The notes: generated from the letters alone by a model not told the origin. A DNA stretch of 64,000 nucleotides from Candidatus Hydrogenedentota bacterium (GCA_012730045.1 JAAYBR010000001.1:18507-82506), one strand, 5' to 3'; positions 51,766 to 61,027 are shown, counted from the stretch's first letter. Numbers and translations: made by a program.

Positions 51766-52698
51766 ATGATTTCGGTCAAGTCGCTGCGGGTGGACTACGA
51801 CACCGTCACCGCCGTGGAGGATCTGGACCTGGAGGTGGCGCCGGGGGAGATCTTCGGCCTGCTCGGTCCCAACGGCGCGGGGAAGACCTCCACCATCAAG
51901 GCCATTGCCCGGGCCATCGAGCCGACCTACGGCGAAATCCGCATTGACGGCGTGGACCCCGACGTCCACCCGGAGGAGGCCTGGCGCCGCATCGGCTACA
52001 TGCCCGACCTCCCGCCGCTCTACCCCGACCTGACGGTCCGCCAATACCTCGACGTGTTCGCCGCCGCGCACCTCGTGGCCCGCCCCGGACGGGCGGACCG
52101 GGTGCGCGACTGGGCCGCCCGGGTGGACCTCGAGAAGAAACTCGACACCCGGGTCTCCGAGCTTTCGCGGGGCATGAAGCAGCGGCTCGTGCTGGCGAAA
52201 ACGCTGCTCCCCGAGCCGAAGGCGCTCCTCCTCGACGAGCCCGCCAGCGGCATGGACCCCATCGCCCGCGTCGAGATGCGCCGCCTCCTTCACGAGGCCG
52301 CCGCCAACGGCGCCGCCGTCGTCATCTCCAGCCACATCCTGTCCGAGCTCGACGAGCTCTGCACCGCCGTCGGCGTCATGGAAAAGGGCCGCATGGTCGT
52401 CTCCGGCAGCATCGCGGACATCCGCCGCCGCCTCGAGACGGGCGTGCGCCTGCGCATCCGCCCGGCGGGTGCCACCTCCGCCGAAGCCGTCGCCGCGTTC
52501 CTGGAGGGCAATCCGCTCGTCTCCGGACCCGCCGTCGCCGCAGGACAGTGCCTTGCCGAGTTCCACGGCACGGAGGACCAGGCGGCGGAGCTGCTGTCCG
52601 CCCTCGCGGGCGGCGGCCTCACCGTCGCCGAGTTCGCCCTGGAGCACGAGAGCCTCGAAAGCCTCTTCATGCGCATCGGTGCACGAGAGACGTCATGA
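51766..52698 (+). CDS. ABC transporter ATP-binding protein, second cassette
   Basis: A 310-residue ABC-2-type ATPase (CcmA/NatA-like). Walker A 'GPNGAGKT' at 34-41, signature 'LSRGMKQR' at 133-140, Walker B 'ALLLDEPASGMDP' at 153-165, switch His in 'ISSHILSELDEL'. The C-terminal 90 residues form the usual accessory domain. ATG 51766 follows GGAGGG and matches the ATPase start; the longer frame is non-coding. Its stop overlaps the first permease gene by 4 bp, so the three genes are coupled. No regulator is adjacent. Confidence 0.94.
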   Translation: MISVKSLRVDYDTVTAVEDLDLEVAPGEIFGLLGPNGAGKTSTIKAIARAIEPTYGEIRIDGVDPDVHPEEAWRRIGYMPDLPPLYPDLTVRQYLDVFAAAHLVARPGRADRVRDWAARVDLEKKLDTRVSELSRGMKQRLVLAKTLLPEPKALLLDEPASGMDPIARVEMRRLLHEAAANGAAVVISSHILSELDELCTAVGVMEKGRMVVSGSIADIRRRLETGVRLRIRPAGATSAEAVAAFLEGNPLVSGPAVAAGQCLAEFHGTEDQAAELLSALAGGGLTVAEFALEHESLESLFMRIGARETS

Positions 52699-54365
52699 AA
52701 CTGGTGCCGCTCCGCGACAATCCGCAGTTCCTCAAGGGGTTCTACCTGCGCACCCGCTTCCCCGAGGTCATCTTCGAGCCCGTGCTGGCCGCGCTGGTGC
52801 TGGTGGTGTTTCTGGTCCTGTGGACGCCGATGGGGGGAGGGCCGCTGTCTTGGAAAGCGCTTGTGCTGGTGCTAGCCGGGATGCAGGTCTGCCTCGCCCT
52901 GTTACTCGCGCCGCTCGCCGTGGTCCGTCTGACGCTTTTGGATAGAATGGCGGGAGTGGTGGATTTTTACCGCGCGTCCCCGCTGCCCACCCGAAACCAC
53001 CTGGTTGGGCTGGTTCTGGGGGGGGTGTTCCCCGAATGGCTGCTGGGGGGCGCGCTGTTTCTTCTGTTCCTTCCCATCGCCCACGCGGCGGGTATTCCCT
53101 GGCACCTGTCCTGCGCCTTTGCCGCTAGCCTCCTCCTGTCCAGTCTGGTGCTCGCTCTCGGGCTCTCCGGTTCAGCGGCGGGAAACGCGCGAACGGGCGG
53201 AGAAGGGCTGATCGTTTTTGTTCTCATGGCCTATGGAATGGCGCTGCTCTTTGCCGGCAAAGAGGGGTTCGGCATGTGGATTCACGCCGCCGGCGCGCCC
53301 GTCGTGAGGGCGGTCCTCACGCACCACCATTTGACGGCGGGGGAGGGATATGGATTGGGGCAGACGCTTGTCCTGGTGGGGTTTCAGGCGGCCATGCAGC
53401 TGCCCCTGCTGCTGCTGGGATGGGTTTCCCTTTGGCGGGGGTTTCGCGGGCCGCGCTGGCACAACGGCCGGAAATTCCAGGCGCTGCTCCTGTCGGTCTA
53501 CGTCTTCTGCTGCCTCCTTCCTGGCGGCGGGTGGTCGGTTCCACAGGGCCTTTCCCCTGCGCGGGTCGGAAACGGCGTTGTCATGCGGGACCCCGAGGAA
53601 ACGAATGCTGAGAGGGAGGTTCAGGACTATTGGTGGCAGCACCGGGGGATGGTGGTCGTGTGCGGCGGGATGGCCGCCGCACTCCTGCTGGGGACCATGG
53701 CTGCGGCGACTCCGGCGCGGGGCGAGACCGTCCGCGGCATGCGCAGAGCGCTAAAGACTGGCGCGCGCCGCGCGGCATTGCTGGACGACTGGGCGCTCAA
53801 CCCGCCCGTCATGGTTGGCGTTAGTCTGGTTTCACTTCTTGCCATAGCGGCGTTTCACGCCACGGGGGTGGTTCATCTCACGGCGGGCGCGGCCTGCTGG
53901 CTGGTCCTGGTCTTCCTGGGCTGCCTGTGGTTCGCCCTGCTCCACCAATACGTTCAGCTCAGGTGGGGCTCCCGCGCCCGGCAGATGTTCATCCTGTTTG
54001 TTCTGGCCACCTGGGTGATCCTTCCCCTGGTCGCGCTTTTCAACCCCTTCGGCATGATTCTATCCCCCTTCCTGCCCTTCGGCCTTCTGCTGGCCAACTT
54101 TCCGAGTTTCTTTGACGCCGGAACAAGGGGAGAGTGGGTTACCCCCGCAACCTTCATTTTTCTCGCGGCGGACCTCATGCTTGTGTGCGTCTTCTCGGGG
54201 ATTCTGTGGGCGCAGTACCGGCGAGTTTGTGAGGCCGTGAGTGGAAAGCGGCCGGACGGAAAAGATGATGCGGAGACTCGTCCTCTGGACAAAGGAACGG
54301 GGGGCGGTTCGGCGCCCGCCACACCTGAAGTGACCGGGCGCGTCGGCGCGAGGGAAACGTCATGA
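52695..54365 (+). CDS. ABC-2-like permease, second cassette, first copy
   Basis: A 556-residue membrane protein with about twelve hydrophobic segments. The first 47 residues ('MKLVPLRDNPQFLKGFYLRT', 'RFPEVIFEPVLAALVLVVF') are almost identical to those of the next gene, then the two diverge. 'GVVDFYRASPLPTRNHLVGL' fits the cytoplasmic loop of ABC-2 permeases (the STLLTSPVSR-like element), and 'GFRGPRWHNGRKFQALLLSV' is shared with the sister protein. A charged tail (about 525-556) is cytoplasmic. It starts and ends by 4-bp overlaps (ATGA). Probably forms a heterodimer with the next protein. Substrate unknown. Confidence 0.85.
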   Translation: MKLVPLRDNPQFLKGFYLRTRFPEVIFEPVLAALVLVVFLVLWTPMGGGPLSWKALVLVLAGMQVCLALLLAPLAVVRLTLLDRMAGVVDFYRASPLPTRNHLVGLVLGGVFPEWLLGGALFLLFLPIAHAAGIPWHLSCAFAASLLLSSLVLALGLSGSAAGNARTGGEGLIVFVLMAYGMALLFAGKEGFGMWIHAAGAPVVRAVLTHHHLTAGEGYGLGQTLVLVGFQAAMQLPLLLLGWVSLWRGFRGPRWHNGRKFQALLLSVYVFCCLLPGGGWSVPQGLSPARVGNGVVMRDPEETNAEREVQDYWWQHRGMVVVCGGMAAALLLGTMAAATPARGETVRGMRRALKTGARRAALLDDWALNPPVMVGVSLVSLLAIAAFHATGVVHLTAGAACWLVLVFLGCLWFALLHQYVQLRWGSRARQMFILFVLATWVILPLVALFNPFGMILSPFLPFGLLLANFPSFFDAGTRGEWVTPATFIFLAADLMLVCVFSGILWAQYRRVCEAVSGKRPDGKDDAETRPLDKGTGGGSAPATPEVTGRVGARETS

Positions 54366-55891
54366 AACTGGTTTCGCTTCAGGACAATCCGCAGTTCCTC
54401 AAGGGGTTCTACCTGCGCACCCGCTTTCCCGAGGTCATCTTCGAGCCCGTGCTGGCCGCGCTGGTGCTGGTGGTGTTTCTCGTGCTGTGGGTGCCCATGG
54501 CCGATGTGGAGGGGGCCTGGAGCGCTCTGGCCGCCGTGACGGGGGCCATGGCGCTGTTTGTCGCGGGGTTTGTCGCGCCGGTCGCGGTGGGGCGCATGGC
54601 CATGGCGGAGGTGCGCGAGGGCACGCTGGATTTCTACCGCGCCTCCCCGCTGGCGGCGCGCAACCATGTGGCCGGGCTTGTGGTGGGCGCGGGGTTTCCC
54701 GAATGGGCGCTTGCCGGGGTGCTGCTGCTCGTCTTCGTGCCTTCCGCCCTCGTGGCGCGGTTTCCGTGGCATTTGGTCTGCGCGTTTGTGCTTTCCTGCG
54801 CCATGACCAGCGCCCTCCTGATGTTCGCTTCGGCGACGGTTGGCCTGAACACGCAGGATGGAAAACGGGGAAACGGCGGGCTGATTGCGGTGGTCGCCGT
54901 GGGGTTTCTCGTGTGGCTCATGGTCGTGGGGCGCCTGAGCGACCGCGCGGACACCGTCTGGGCGCACATGGTCGGCTTGCCCCTTCTGGTGATCATGGCG
55001 AACGCGGGGAGCCTCCGAGGCGGCGGGTTTGGCGCGGGGGATTCGGCCGTGCTGCTCCTGCTTCAGTGTGCGATGCAGGCGCCCCTGTTTGTCCTGTGCT
55101 GGGTCAACCTGTGGCGCGCCTTCCGCGGCCCGCGCTGGCACAACAGCTGGAAACTCCAGGCGCTGCTGGTCGCCGTGTACGCCTTCTGCTGCCTGATTCC
55201 CAACGGCACCGTGGGGCGGCCGCCGTTGACCCCGGCGGAACAGCAGAACGCGCAACGCATGGGGGACCTCCCGGAGAAGCCGCAGGGCGCCGGCGGACTG
55301 AGCGCCTCCGCCGTCACCATGGCCCTCCTGCTGGGCACGATGGTCGCCGGATCGCCCGGGGCGGCGCAGGTGGCCCGGGGCCTCCGCCGGGCGCGCAAGG
55401 CCGGCAAACGGGGCGTCTCCTGGCTGGACGACTGCGCGGTCAGCGCGACGGCCATGCTCGCCGTGACGGGCGTGTGCCTGCTGGCCCAGGGGGCGCTGTA
55501 CGCCGCCGGCATCTCCCGGTTCACCCCCCAGATGGCCCTCGGATTCCTGCTCCTATGCCTCAACCTTCTGTTTCTGGCCCTCTTCTACCAGTGCGTGCAG
55601 ATCGGCTGGGGCGCGCGGGGCCGAAAACTCTTCATGCTCTACATTATTGTCGCGTGGGTGGTCCTTCCCGCGGTCCTGCGGTTCAACATGGTTGGGATGC
55701 TCCTGGCCCCCTGGCTTCCCTTCACGCTGCTGATCGTCGGCTCGGGGATGCCCCTCGGCGAGGAAGTCGTCGCCGAGGCAACCGCCGCCACCGCCGCCGC
55801 CCTCGTGCTAAACGCCGCGTTGGCCTGCGCGGCCGCCGTGGTCCTCCACAACCAGTACCGGCGCCTGAAGGAGCAGGTTTTCAAAGCGTAA
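54362..55891 (+). CDS. ABC-2-like permease, second cassette, second copy
   Basis: A 509-residue paralogue of the preceding permease: same start ('MKLVSLQDNPQFLKGFYLRT'), 'GTLDFYRASPLAARNHVAGL', 'AFRGPRWHNSWKLQALLVAV' and a dozen hydrophobic segments, but without the long charged tail. The two share DNA nearly without change over about 54389-54485 against 52722-52818. This indicates tandem duplication with conserved ATPase-contacting N-terminus, as would be needed when both partners bind one ATPase. It ends the operon. Confidence 0.85.
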   Translation: MKLVSLQDNPQFLKGFYLRTRFPEVIFEPVLAALVLVVFLVLWVPMADVEGAWSALAAVTGAMALFVAGFVAPVAVGRMAMAEVREGTLDFYRASPLAARNHVAGLVVGAGFPEWALAGVLLLVFVPSALVARFPWHLVCAFVLSCAMTSALLMFASATVGLNTQDGKRGNGGLIAVVAVGFLVWLMVVGRLSDRADTVWAHMVGLPLLVIMANAGSLRGGGFGAGDSAVLLLLQCAMQAPLFVLCWVNLWRAFRGPRWHNSWKLQALLVAVYAFCCLIPNGTVGRPPLTPAEQQNAQRMGDLPEKPQGAGGLSASAVTMALLLGTMVAGSPGAAQVARGLRRARKAGKRGVSWLDDCAVSATAMLAVTGVCLLAQGALYAAGISRFTPQMALGFLLLCLNLLFLALFYQCVQIGWGARGRKLFMLYIIVAWVVLPAVLRFNMVGMLLAPWLPFTLLIVGSGMPLGEEVVAEATAATAAALVLNAALACAAAVVLHNQYRRLKEQVFKA

Positions 55892-56156
55892 TCCGGCGGG
55901 CCGGCGGATGCGAAAGGAATCGCCCGGCGGGTGAGCGGGGGCTGTGGCTTCGAGGAAGAGGGCGCGGCAAGCAGCGCCCCTACATGCGCTTGCCATGAGC
56001 CACACCAGGCGCGCGGCTCGTAGGGGCGCTACTTGCTGCGCCCCTACATGCGCTTGCTATGAGCCACACCAGGCGCGCGGTTCGTAGGGGCGCCGCTTGC
56101 TGCGCCCTCTTTGCGCCCACCGGGGGCGCCGCTTGCCGCGCCCCGGAGTTTGGGGG
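55892..56156. repeat. Tandem 64-bp repeat and GTAGGGGCGC palindromes
   Basis: Two copies of a 64-bp unit, 55974-56037 and 56038-56101, differ at about four positions. Each unit carries CCCCTAC and GTAGGGGC ends, so the array forms strong hairpins such as GTAGGGGCGC-TACTTGCT-GCGCCCCTAC (56021-56046). A partial third unit runs to about 56143. Related to the hairpin at 24822-24893. Confidence 0.85.
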
Positions 56157-57647
56157 TCAGCGGCCGCTTTCCGCGGCCGGGGCGAGCAGCGGCAGGAGGG
56201 CCTGCTCGAAGGCCTCGGCCTTTTTCCCGATGCCCCAGGTGCGAAGGTGGCAGATGTCGGTGAACATGTCCGCGCCGCCGGTGAAGGCGGCGGCGACATC
56301 GAGGCAGGGGAGGTTCTCCCGTTCGCAGAAGGCACGGACGCGGCGGTTGTAGGCGTCCACGAGGCGGCAGTAGCCCGCCATGTTCACGAGCCGCCCCCAG
56401 AGCATGGTGCCGACGCGGTGCTCGTAGAAGGCGCGCTCGTCGGGCGGGAGGTGCTCGTAGTCGGGCCGGGCGAAGGTGGCGGGGGCGAAGTCCGCGCCCT
56501 GGGCGCGGCAGGCCTCCGCCAGACGGCCCAGATGGGCGATGAGGGTCTCGTCCACGATGCGGTCGAGGGCGGCGTCGCCGGGCAGGAGCAGGGGGCCCAG
56601 GTAGTCAAACACGAACCGGGACCGCCCGAGCAGGTTCCGCAGGTTTGCCAGGGTGCCGGCCCGGGCGGGGTTTGTCCACTGTTCCACGAGCAGCGGCACG
56701 TCGTTCACGAAGTTGTAGTGGATGACGAGGTCCGGCTGGAGGGCCAGATAGTCGGGCAGGTGCTCCGCCTCGCCGCCCGCGCCCAGCGCGAAGATGCCCG
56801 CGTTCACCACGTCCACGCCGCGCCCCGGCAGGGATTCCCGCAGCCGCGCCTCGAGGATGTTGGGCCAGGTCAGCTCGTTGGTCACCCCCTCGGCGGTGGT
56901 GGATCCGCCGATGCAGACGATGCGGTAGACGCCTTCGGGTTTGGGCAGGACGACCTCGTCGTCGCGGAACCCGCGGGCGTTGGTGCGCAGGTCAATGAAG
57001 TCGGCGTGGCGCAGGTTGGGCCGGAGGGTGGTCCAGAGTTTTTCCCATTGGGAGGCGCGGAGGAACACGCCGACCTGCTCCGGGGCGGCGGCGTCTTTGG
57101 GGAAGGGGTGAAAGGCGAACTGGACGACCCGGGGCTCCCCGCCGCCGTCCGGGGGCAGGGGGTAGTCGCGGAACTGGCGGGCGCCGCCCCAGGCCATGCC
57201 GAGGGCCGCGCGGGCGTCCCCGGCCACCTCGGGGGGCAGGGGGGCGAAGAGGTTCGCCGCCCCGGCGATCTTCGCGGCGACCTCGGCAACCTCGGGGGCC
57301 GTCTGCGGGGACTCCGGCCTCCATCCCTCCACCACCGCGCCCGCGGGGCCCGTCTGAAAGGCGGCCCAGCCGCGTTCGGCGAGGAAACCGGTCCGTTCGG
57401 CGGGGTTCAGGGCGAGGAAGGCGTCGCGCGCGCGGACATCGGCGTCCGTATCGGGGGGGGCGGGGGCGTGGCGGGCGATGACGTCGGCGTCCTCGGCGGC
57501 GCGGGTGTCATACAGCCGCGCCTCGACGGCCCGGACGCGGGACAGGGACTTCCCCGCCCTCCAGACGGCAAACGCCTCCACGAGAACGGCGGCAACGACA
57601 CCCCATGCGACCAGGGAGAAGGCGAAAAGCAGAACCCGCCGTTTCAT
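56157..57647 (-). CDS. SGNH/GDSL hydrolase-like membrane-anchored protein
   Basis: A 496-residue protein with an N-terminal hydrophobic anchor (about 4-27) and a basic start (MKRR). The first 235 residues are of unknown type. The SGNH domain follows: block I 'CIGGSTTAEG' with Ser249, 'VVNAGIFALGAGGEAEHLPDY' (block II Gly region), block III 'YNFVNDVPL', and block V 'DICHL' with Asp464 and His467. All catalytic residues are present. Family members deacylate esters on lipids or glycans; here the anchor suggests action at the envelope. Ser-His-Asp geometry is inferred from motif order. Confidence 0.82.
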   Translation of the reverse strand: MKRRVLLFAFSLVAWGVVAAVLVEAFAVWRAGKSLSRVRAVEARLYDTRAAEDADVIARHAPAPPDTDADVRARDAFLALNPAERTGFLAERGWAAFQTGPAGAVVEGWRPESPQTAPEVAEVAAKIAGAANLFAPLPPEVAGDARAALGMAWGGARQFRDYPLPPDGGGEPRVVQFAFHPFPKDAAAPEQVGVFLRASQWEKLWTTLRPNLRHADFIDLRTNARGFRDDEVVLPKPEGVYRIVCIGGSTTAEGVTNELTWPNILEARLRESLPGRGVDVVNAGIFALGAGGEAEHLPDYLALQPDLVIHYNFVNDVPLLVEQWTNPARAGTLANLRNLLGRSRFVFDYLGPLLLPGDAALDRIVDETLIAHLGRLAEACRAQGADFAPATFARPDYEHLPPDERAFYEHRVGTMLWGRLVNMAGYCRLVDAYNRRVRAFCERENLPCLDVAAAFTGGADMFTDICHLRTWGIGKKAEAFEQALLPLLAPAAESGR

Positions 57648-57705
57648 GGGCTGCTCCGGCCCGCCCGGAACACGATTTCGCTATTGCGGCGGGCCCGTGC
57701 GCGGC

Positions 57706-57852
57706 TTAGGCGGCACTTATGCCGCGGATCTGGGTGACGAGCGTGATGATCATGGTGATCAAACTCAGGATGCCCATGATCGCATCAATAATGCTGAAGA
57801 GGTCCTGGGCCCGGGCGGGGCGCCGGGTGATGAGGGGGGTGCGGGTTGCCAT
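57706..57852 (-). CDS. Small membrane protein, 48 aa
   Basis: A 48-residue peptide: a basic N-terminal part (MATRTPLITRRPARAQ) and one long membrane segment ('DLFSIIDAIMGILSLITMII' then TLVTQIRGISAA). ATG 57852 has GGAG 11 bases upstream; the reading frame extends further upstream but through non-coding repeats. It lies 58 bp before the SGNH-like gene on the same strand and after the trpB terminator. Function unknown. Similar in kind, not clearly in sequence, to the 38-aa peptide at 30931-31047. Confidence 0.62.
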   Translation of the reverse strand: MATRTPLITRRPARAQDLFSIIDAIMGILSLITMIITLVTQIRGISAA

Positions 57853-57951
57853 GTCTTTGTCTCCGTGCTTTCGGGGACGCCGGGGGCTCCGGAGCCGGAC
57901 CCTCCGGCGGTGACCCGCCGGTTGCTTCCGGAAGTATAGCAAGTTTGGCCC

Positions 57952-57988
57952 AAAAAAGCGACGCCCCCGGCAAGAACCGGGGGCGTCG
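57952..57988 (-). terminator. Rho-independent terminator after trpB
   Basis: Perfect 12-bp stem CGACGCCCCCGG (57959-57970 with 57977-57988), six-base loop, then a run of six T on the minus strand (57952-57957). It sits 13 bp past the trpB stop. Confidence 0.92.
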
Positions 57989-58001
57989 GAAAGGGGCGGA
58001 A

Positions 58002-59366
58002 TCAGGTGTTGATCTTCGGGATGCTCTCGGCGCCCTTGCGCAGGGACTCCTCGTCGAGGGCGATGTCCTGCAGGTTGCCCGACAGGTAGTTGTCATAGGC
58101 GGTCAGGTCGAAGTGGCCGTGGCCGCTGAGGTTGAAGAGGATGGTCTTCGCCTCGCCGACCTCCTTGCAGCGCAGGGCCTCCTCGACGGCGCCGCGGATG
58201 GCGTGGCTGGACTCGGGCGCGGGAAGGATGCCCTCGCACTTGGCGAAGAGCAGGCTGGACTCGAAGCAGGGGTTCTGCATGAGGGCCAGCGCGCCGATGC
58301 ACCCCTCCTTCTTCAGGTGGGCCACCTGGGTGGCCACGCCGTGGTAGCGCAGGCCGCCCGCGTGGATGCCCGGCGGCATGAAGTTGTGGCCCAGGGTATA
58401 CTGCTTCATCAGCGGCGTCATGCCGCCCGTGTCGCCGAAGTCATAGGCGAAGGGCCCGCGGGTCAGGGTCGGGCAGGCGGCCGGCTCGACGGCCACGCAC
58501 CACACATTGCTCTTGCCGTCCAGGCGGTCCTTCACGAAGGGGAACGCGACGCCGGCGAAGTTGGACCCGCCGCCGCAGCAGCCGATGACCACGTCGGGGT
58601 ACTCGCCCACGCTCTCCAGCTGGAGCTTGGCCTCCTGGCCGATGATGGTCTGGTGCATGCACACGTGGTTGAGGACGCTGCCCAGGCTGTACTTGATGGA
58701 GCCGCCGCTCTTGGCCGCGATCTCCACGGCCTCCGAGATGGCCATGCCCAGGCTCCCCGTGGTGCCGGGAAAGTCCTGGTTGAACTTGCGGCCGATGTCC
58801 GTCTCCATGCTGGGGCTGGCGACCACGCGGCCGCCGTAGGCCTGCATCACGCTCTTGCGGTAGGGCTTCTGCTCGAAGCTGATCCGCACCATGTAGACCG
58901 TGCACTTCATGTCGAACATGGCGCACGCGATGGAGAGCGCCGTGCCCCACTGGCCCGCGCCGGTCTCCGTGCTCAGCTCGTTCACGCCCTCCATCTTGTT
59001 GTAGTAGGCCTGCGCGATGGACGTGTTGATCTTGTGGCTGCCCGCCGGGCTCACGCTCTCGTTCTTGTAGAAGATCTTCGCCGGGGTGCCCAGGGCCGCC
59101 TCCAGCCGGTACGCCCGGCGCAGCGGCGTCGGCCGGTACAGCAGCAGCTTGTCCATCACCTCGCCGGGAATGGAAATGTACCGCTCCGCGCTCATCTCCT
59201 GCGCGATCAGCCCCATCGGGAAGATGGCGGCCAGGTCCTCCGCCTTCACCGGCTGCTGCGTGCCGGGGTGCAGCACGGGCGCCATCGGCGTCGGCATGTC
59301 CGCGTTGATGTTGTACCACGCGTCCGGCATCTTCTTGGGGTCAAGCAGGATGTTGTACTCGTTCAT
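58002..59366 (-). CDS. trpB: Tryptophan synthase beta chain, TrpB2 type
   Basis: A 454-residue PLP enzyme that joins indole and serine to make tryptophan. It belongs to the TrpB2 group: longer than TrpB1 (about 400) and with the extended N-terminus '[12 protein letters not shown]'. The Schiff-base Lys112 is in '[15 protein letters not shown]', followed by 'TETGAGQWG' (133-141). The phosphate-binding loop reads '[11 protein letters not shown]'. No trpA is adjacent, as is usual for stand-alone TrpB2, which may recycle free indole or use other indole sources. A terminator lies downstream and the upstream space is shared with the sulfotransferase-like gene. Confidence 0.95.
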   Translation of the reverse strand: MNEYNILLDPKKMPDAWYNINADMPTPMAPVLHPGTQQPVKAEDLAAIFPMGLIAQEMSAERYISIPGEVMDKLLLYRPTPLRRAYRLEAALGTPAKIFYKNESVSPAGSHKINTSIAQAYYNKMEGVNELSTETGAGQWGTALSIACAMFDMKCTVYMVRISFEQKPYRKSVMQAYGGRVVASPSMETDIGRKFNQDFPGTTGSLGMAISEAVEIAAKSGGSIKYSLGSVLNHVCMHQTIIGQEAKLQLESVGEYPDVVIGCCGGGSNFAGVAFPFVKDRLDGKSNVWCVAVEPAACPTLTRGPFAYDFGDTGGMTPLMKQYTLGHNFMPPGIHAGGLRYHGVATQVAHLKKEGCIGALALMQNPCFESSLLFAKCEGILPAPESSHAIRGAVEEALRCKEVGEAKTILFNLSGHGHFDLTAYDNYLSGNLQDIALDEESLRKGAESIPKINT

Positions 59367-59440
59367 TGCTCGGTTTCCTGATGAGGGTTGACTGCGGCCC
59401 GGGCGGGGTCCGGGCCGGTAACACCCGAAGCGCCCGCGTT

Positions 59441-59470
59441 ATTGTAAAGAATTCCGGGAGAAAAACCAAA
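59441..59470 (-). promoter_or_regulatory. Possible promoter for trpB
   Basis: On the minus strand TTTGGT (59465-59470), 18 bp, TACAAT (59441-59446), about 75 bp before the start. The -35 match is weak. No trp leader or T-box-like structure was seen. Confidence 0.4.
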
Positions 59471-59552
59471 CCGGGCGCTCCCGCGCGGATGCAATACCCC
59501 CTCCGGGGCGGCTACAATGGCCCAGGACGCGCGCCGCGCGCGGGGAAGAACC

Positions 59553-60161
59553 ATGGAAAACACGGGCCCCGGACAGCACAGCACCCCCCCGGAGATCGTC
59601 GTCGTTTCCGGACTGCCCCGTTCCGGCACCTCCATGATGATGCGCATGCTGGCGGCGGGCGGCATGCCCCTGTTCACCGACGACGCGCGCGCCGCGGACG
59701 AGGACAACCCCCTGGGCTACTTCGAGCACGAGGCGGTGAGGCGCCTGCGGGAGGACGCCTCCTGGGTGCCCGGGGCCGCGGGAAAGGCCGTCAAGGTGGT
59801 CTCGTTCCTGCTTCCCGCCCTCCCGGAGGGATTTCTCTACCGCGTGATCCTCATGCGGCGGCCCCTGGAGGAGGTGCTCGAATCGCAACGGCGCATGCTG
59901 GAGCGCCGGGGCGCCCCCGCGGCGGACGACGACGCGCGCATGGCCGCCCTCTTCCTTCGGCACCTGGCGGCGACGGAGCGGTGGCTTGCCGCGCGGCAGG
60001 GCGTGAGGGCGCTCGCCGTGGACTACGCGGAGGCCCTGGCCGCGCCCGCGGACACGGCACGCCGGGTGGCCGACTTCCTCGGCGGCGGGCTCGACGCCGC
60101 GGCGATGGCGGCGGCGGTGGACCCCGCGCTGCGGCGCGCGGGGCGGCCAATAAAGAAATAA
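59553..60161 (+). CDS. Small sulfotransferase-like P-loop protein
   Basis: A 202-residue protein with a sulfotransferase-type nucleotide loop near the start, 'SGLPRSGTSMMMRML' (the PSB loop that binds PAPS), and 'RVILMRRPLEEVLESQ' (about 95-110), which matches the 3'-PSB region of this superfamily. 'VDYAEALAAPADTARRVADFLGG' near the end is the usual last helix. It is shorter than most sulfotransferases (250-300) because the acceptor-binding part is reduced, so activity is uncertain. ATG 59553 is chosen since GGGGAAG precedes it and TACAAT (59511-59516) upstream could be a -10; a start at 59517 would leave no leader. Confidence 0.75.
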   Translation: MENTGPGQHSTPPEIVVVSGLPRSGTSMMMRMLAAGGMPLFTDDARAADEDNPLGYFEHEAVRRLREDASWVPGAAGKAVKVVSFLLPALPEGFLYRVILMRRPLEEVLESQRRMLERRGAPAADDDARMAALFLRHLAATERWLAARQGVRALAVDYAEALAAPADTARRVADFLGGGLDAAAMAAAVDPALRRAGRPIKK

Positions 60162-60171
60162 TTCCTTAAAG

Positions 60172-60201
60172 TTGCAATAGAGAAATTTTTCTTGGTATAC
60201 T
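60172..60201 (+). promoter_or_regulatory. Sigma70-like promoter of sdhCAB
   Basis: TTGCAA (60172-60177), 18 bp, TATACT (60196-60201) in an AT-rich stretch, about 134 bp before sdhC. A leader hairpin follows. Confidence 0.7.
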
Positions 60202-60224
60202 GCGCGGCGACCGGCCTCGCAGTG

Positions 60225-60269
60225 CGGCGTGGGGCGCGCGGCCCCGTTACGGCGGCGCGCCCCACGCCG
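60225..60269 (+). other. Leader hairpin before sdhC
   Basis: A perfect 15-bp inverted repeat: CGGCGTGGGGCGCGC (60225-60239) and its complement (60255-60269), with a 15-base loop, between the promoter and the sdhC ribosome site. There is no T-run, so it is not a simple terminator. It may stabilise the transcript, bind a protein, or be another dispersed palindrome. Confidence 0.6.
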
Positions 60270-60334
60270 AAAACAGGAAGACCGGAGGAAAGGGCCCCTG
60301 CGGGCCCGTTCCGGACGGGAGCGAACGACAAGGC

Positions 60335-61027
60335 ATGAACGATCTGCTTTCCTGGAAGAACCGGCTGACGACCACGCTGGCCATGGAGCTGCTGGCGGCG
60401 CTCTCGGGGCTGGCGCTGGTGGGGTTCATTCTCGGCCACCTGGGCGGCAACTTTCTGCTGTTCCTGGGCCCGGAGGCCTTCAACGCCTACGCGGCGCGCC
60501 TCCAGTCGCTGGGGCCGCTGCTGTGGCTGGCGCGCGGCGGGCTGCTGGCGGCGGCGGCGGCGCACATCTCCATGACCGTGTGGCTGAAGCTGCGCAACCG
60601 CGCGGCGCGCGGCGGGGCGGCCTACGCGGTGTCCGCGCGGGCGGCGGACCGCGCCGTGGGCACGCGCACCATGATCTACACGGGCGTCATCATCGCGTGC
60701 TTCCTGCTGCTGCATGTCTGCGATTTCACCCTCTCCGACAAGGCGGGCCCCCGGTCCGTGGTGAACGGCGGGAGCCTGCACCTGTACGGCGTGGTCTTCA
60801 ACGGGTTTGCGAACCCCGTCCGGTCGCTGCTGTACATCGTGGCGGTGTGGGCGGTGGGGCTGCACTTCACCCACGTCATCTCCAGTTTCTGGGTGACCCT
60901 GGGCATTCTCAGCGACCGGGCGACGCGTCTGGCCGACCGGGCCGCCCGCACGGCGGGGATCCTCGTGGCCCTGTCCTTCACGTCCATTCCCGTGTTCATT
61001 CTCATCAAGGCGCATTTCCTGGGGTGA
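60335..61027 (+). CDS. sdhC: Succinate dehydrogenase/fumarate reductase cytochrome b subunit
   Basis: A 230-residue membrane subunit of the single-polypeptide, di-haem type (SdhC/FrdC of class B, as in Bacteroides, Bacillus and Wolinella). Five hydrophobic helices are visible. Candidate haem ligands are the His residues in 'ILGHLGGNF', 'AAAHISMTVW', 'LLLHVCDFTL' and 'LHFTHVISSFW'. The quinone type (ubiquinone or menaquinone) and direction of reaction cannot be set from sequence. First gene of the operon, 31 bp before sdhA. Confidence 0.93.
   Translation: MNDLLSWKNRLTTTLAMELLAALSGLALVGFILGHLGGNFLLFLGPEAFNAYAARLQSLGPLLWLARGGLLAAAAAHISMTVWLKLRNRAARGGAAYAVSARAADRAVGTRTMIYTGVIIACFLLLHVCDFTLSDKAGPRSVVNGGSLHLYGVVFNGFANPVRSLLYIVAVWAVGLHFTHVISSFWVTLGILSDRATRLADRAARTAGILVALSFTSIPVFILIKAHFLG

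Noticed and set aside
55974..56101. CRISPR-like tandem repeat
   Set aside because: Only two copies, head to tail with no unique spacers, and no cas genes. It is a simple tandem duplication of a palindromic unit.
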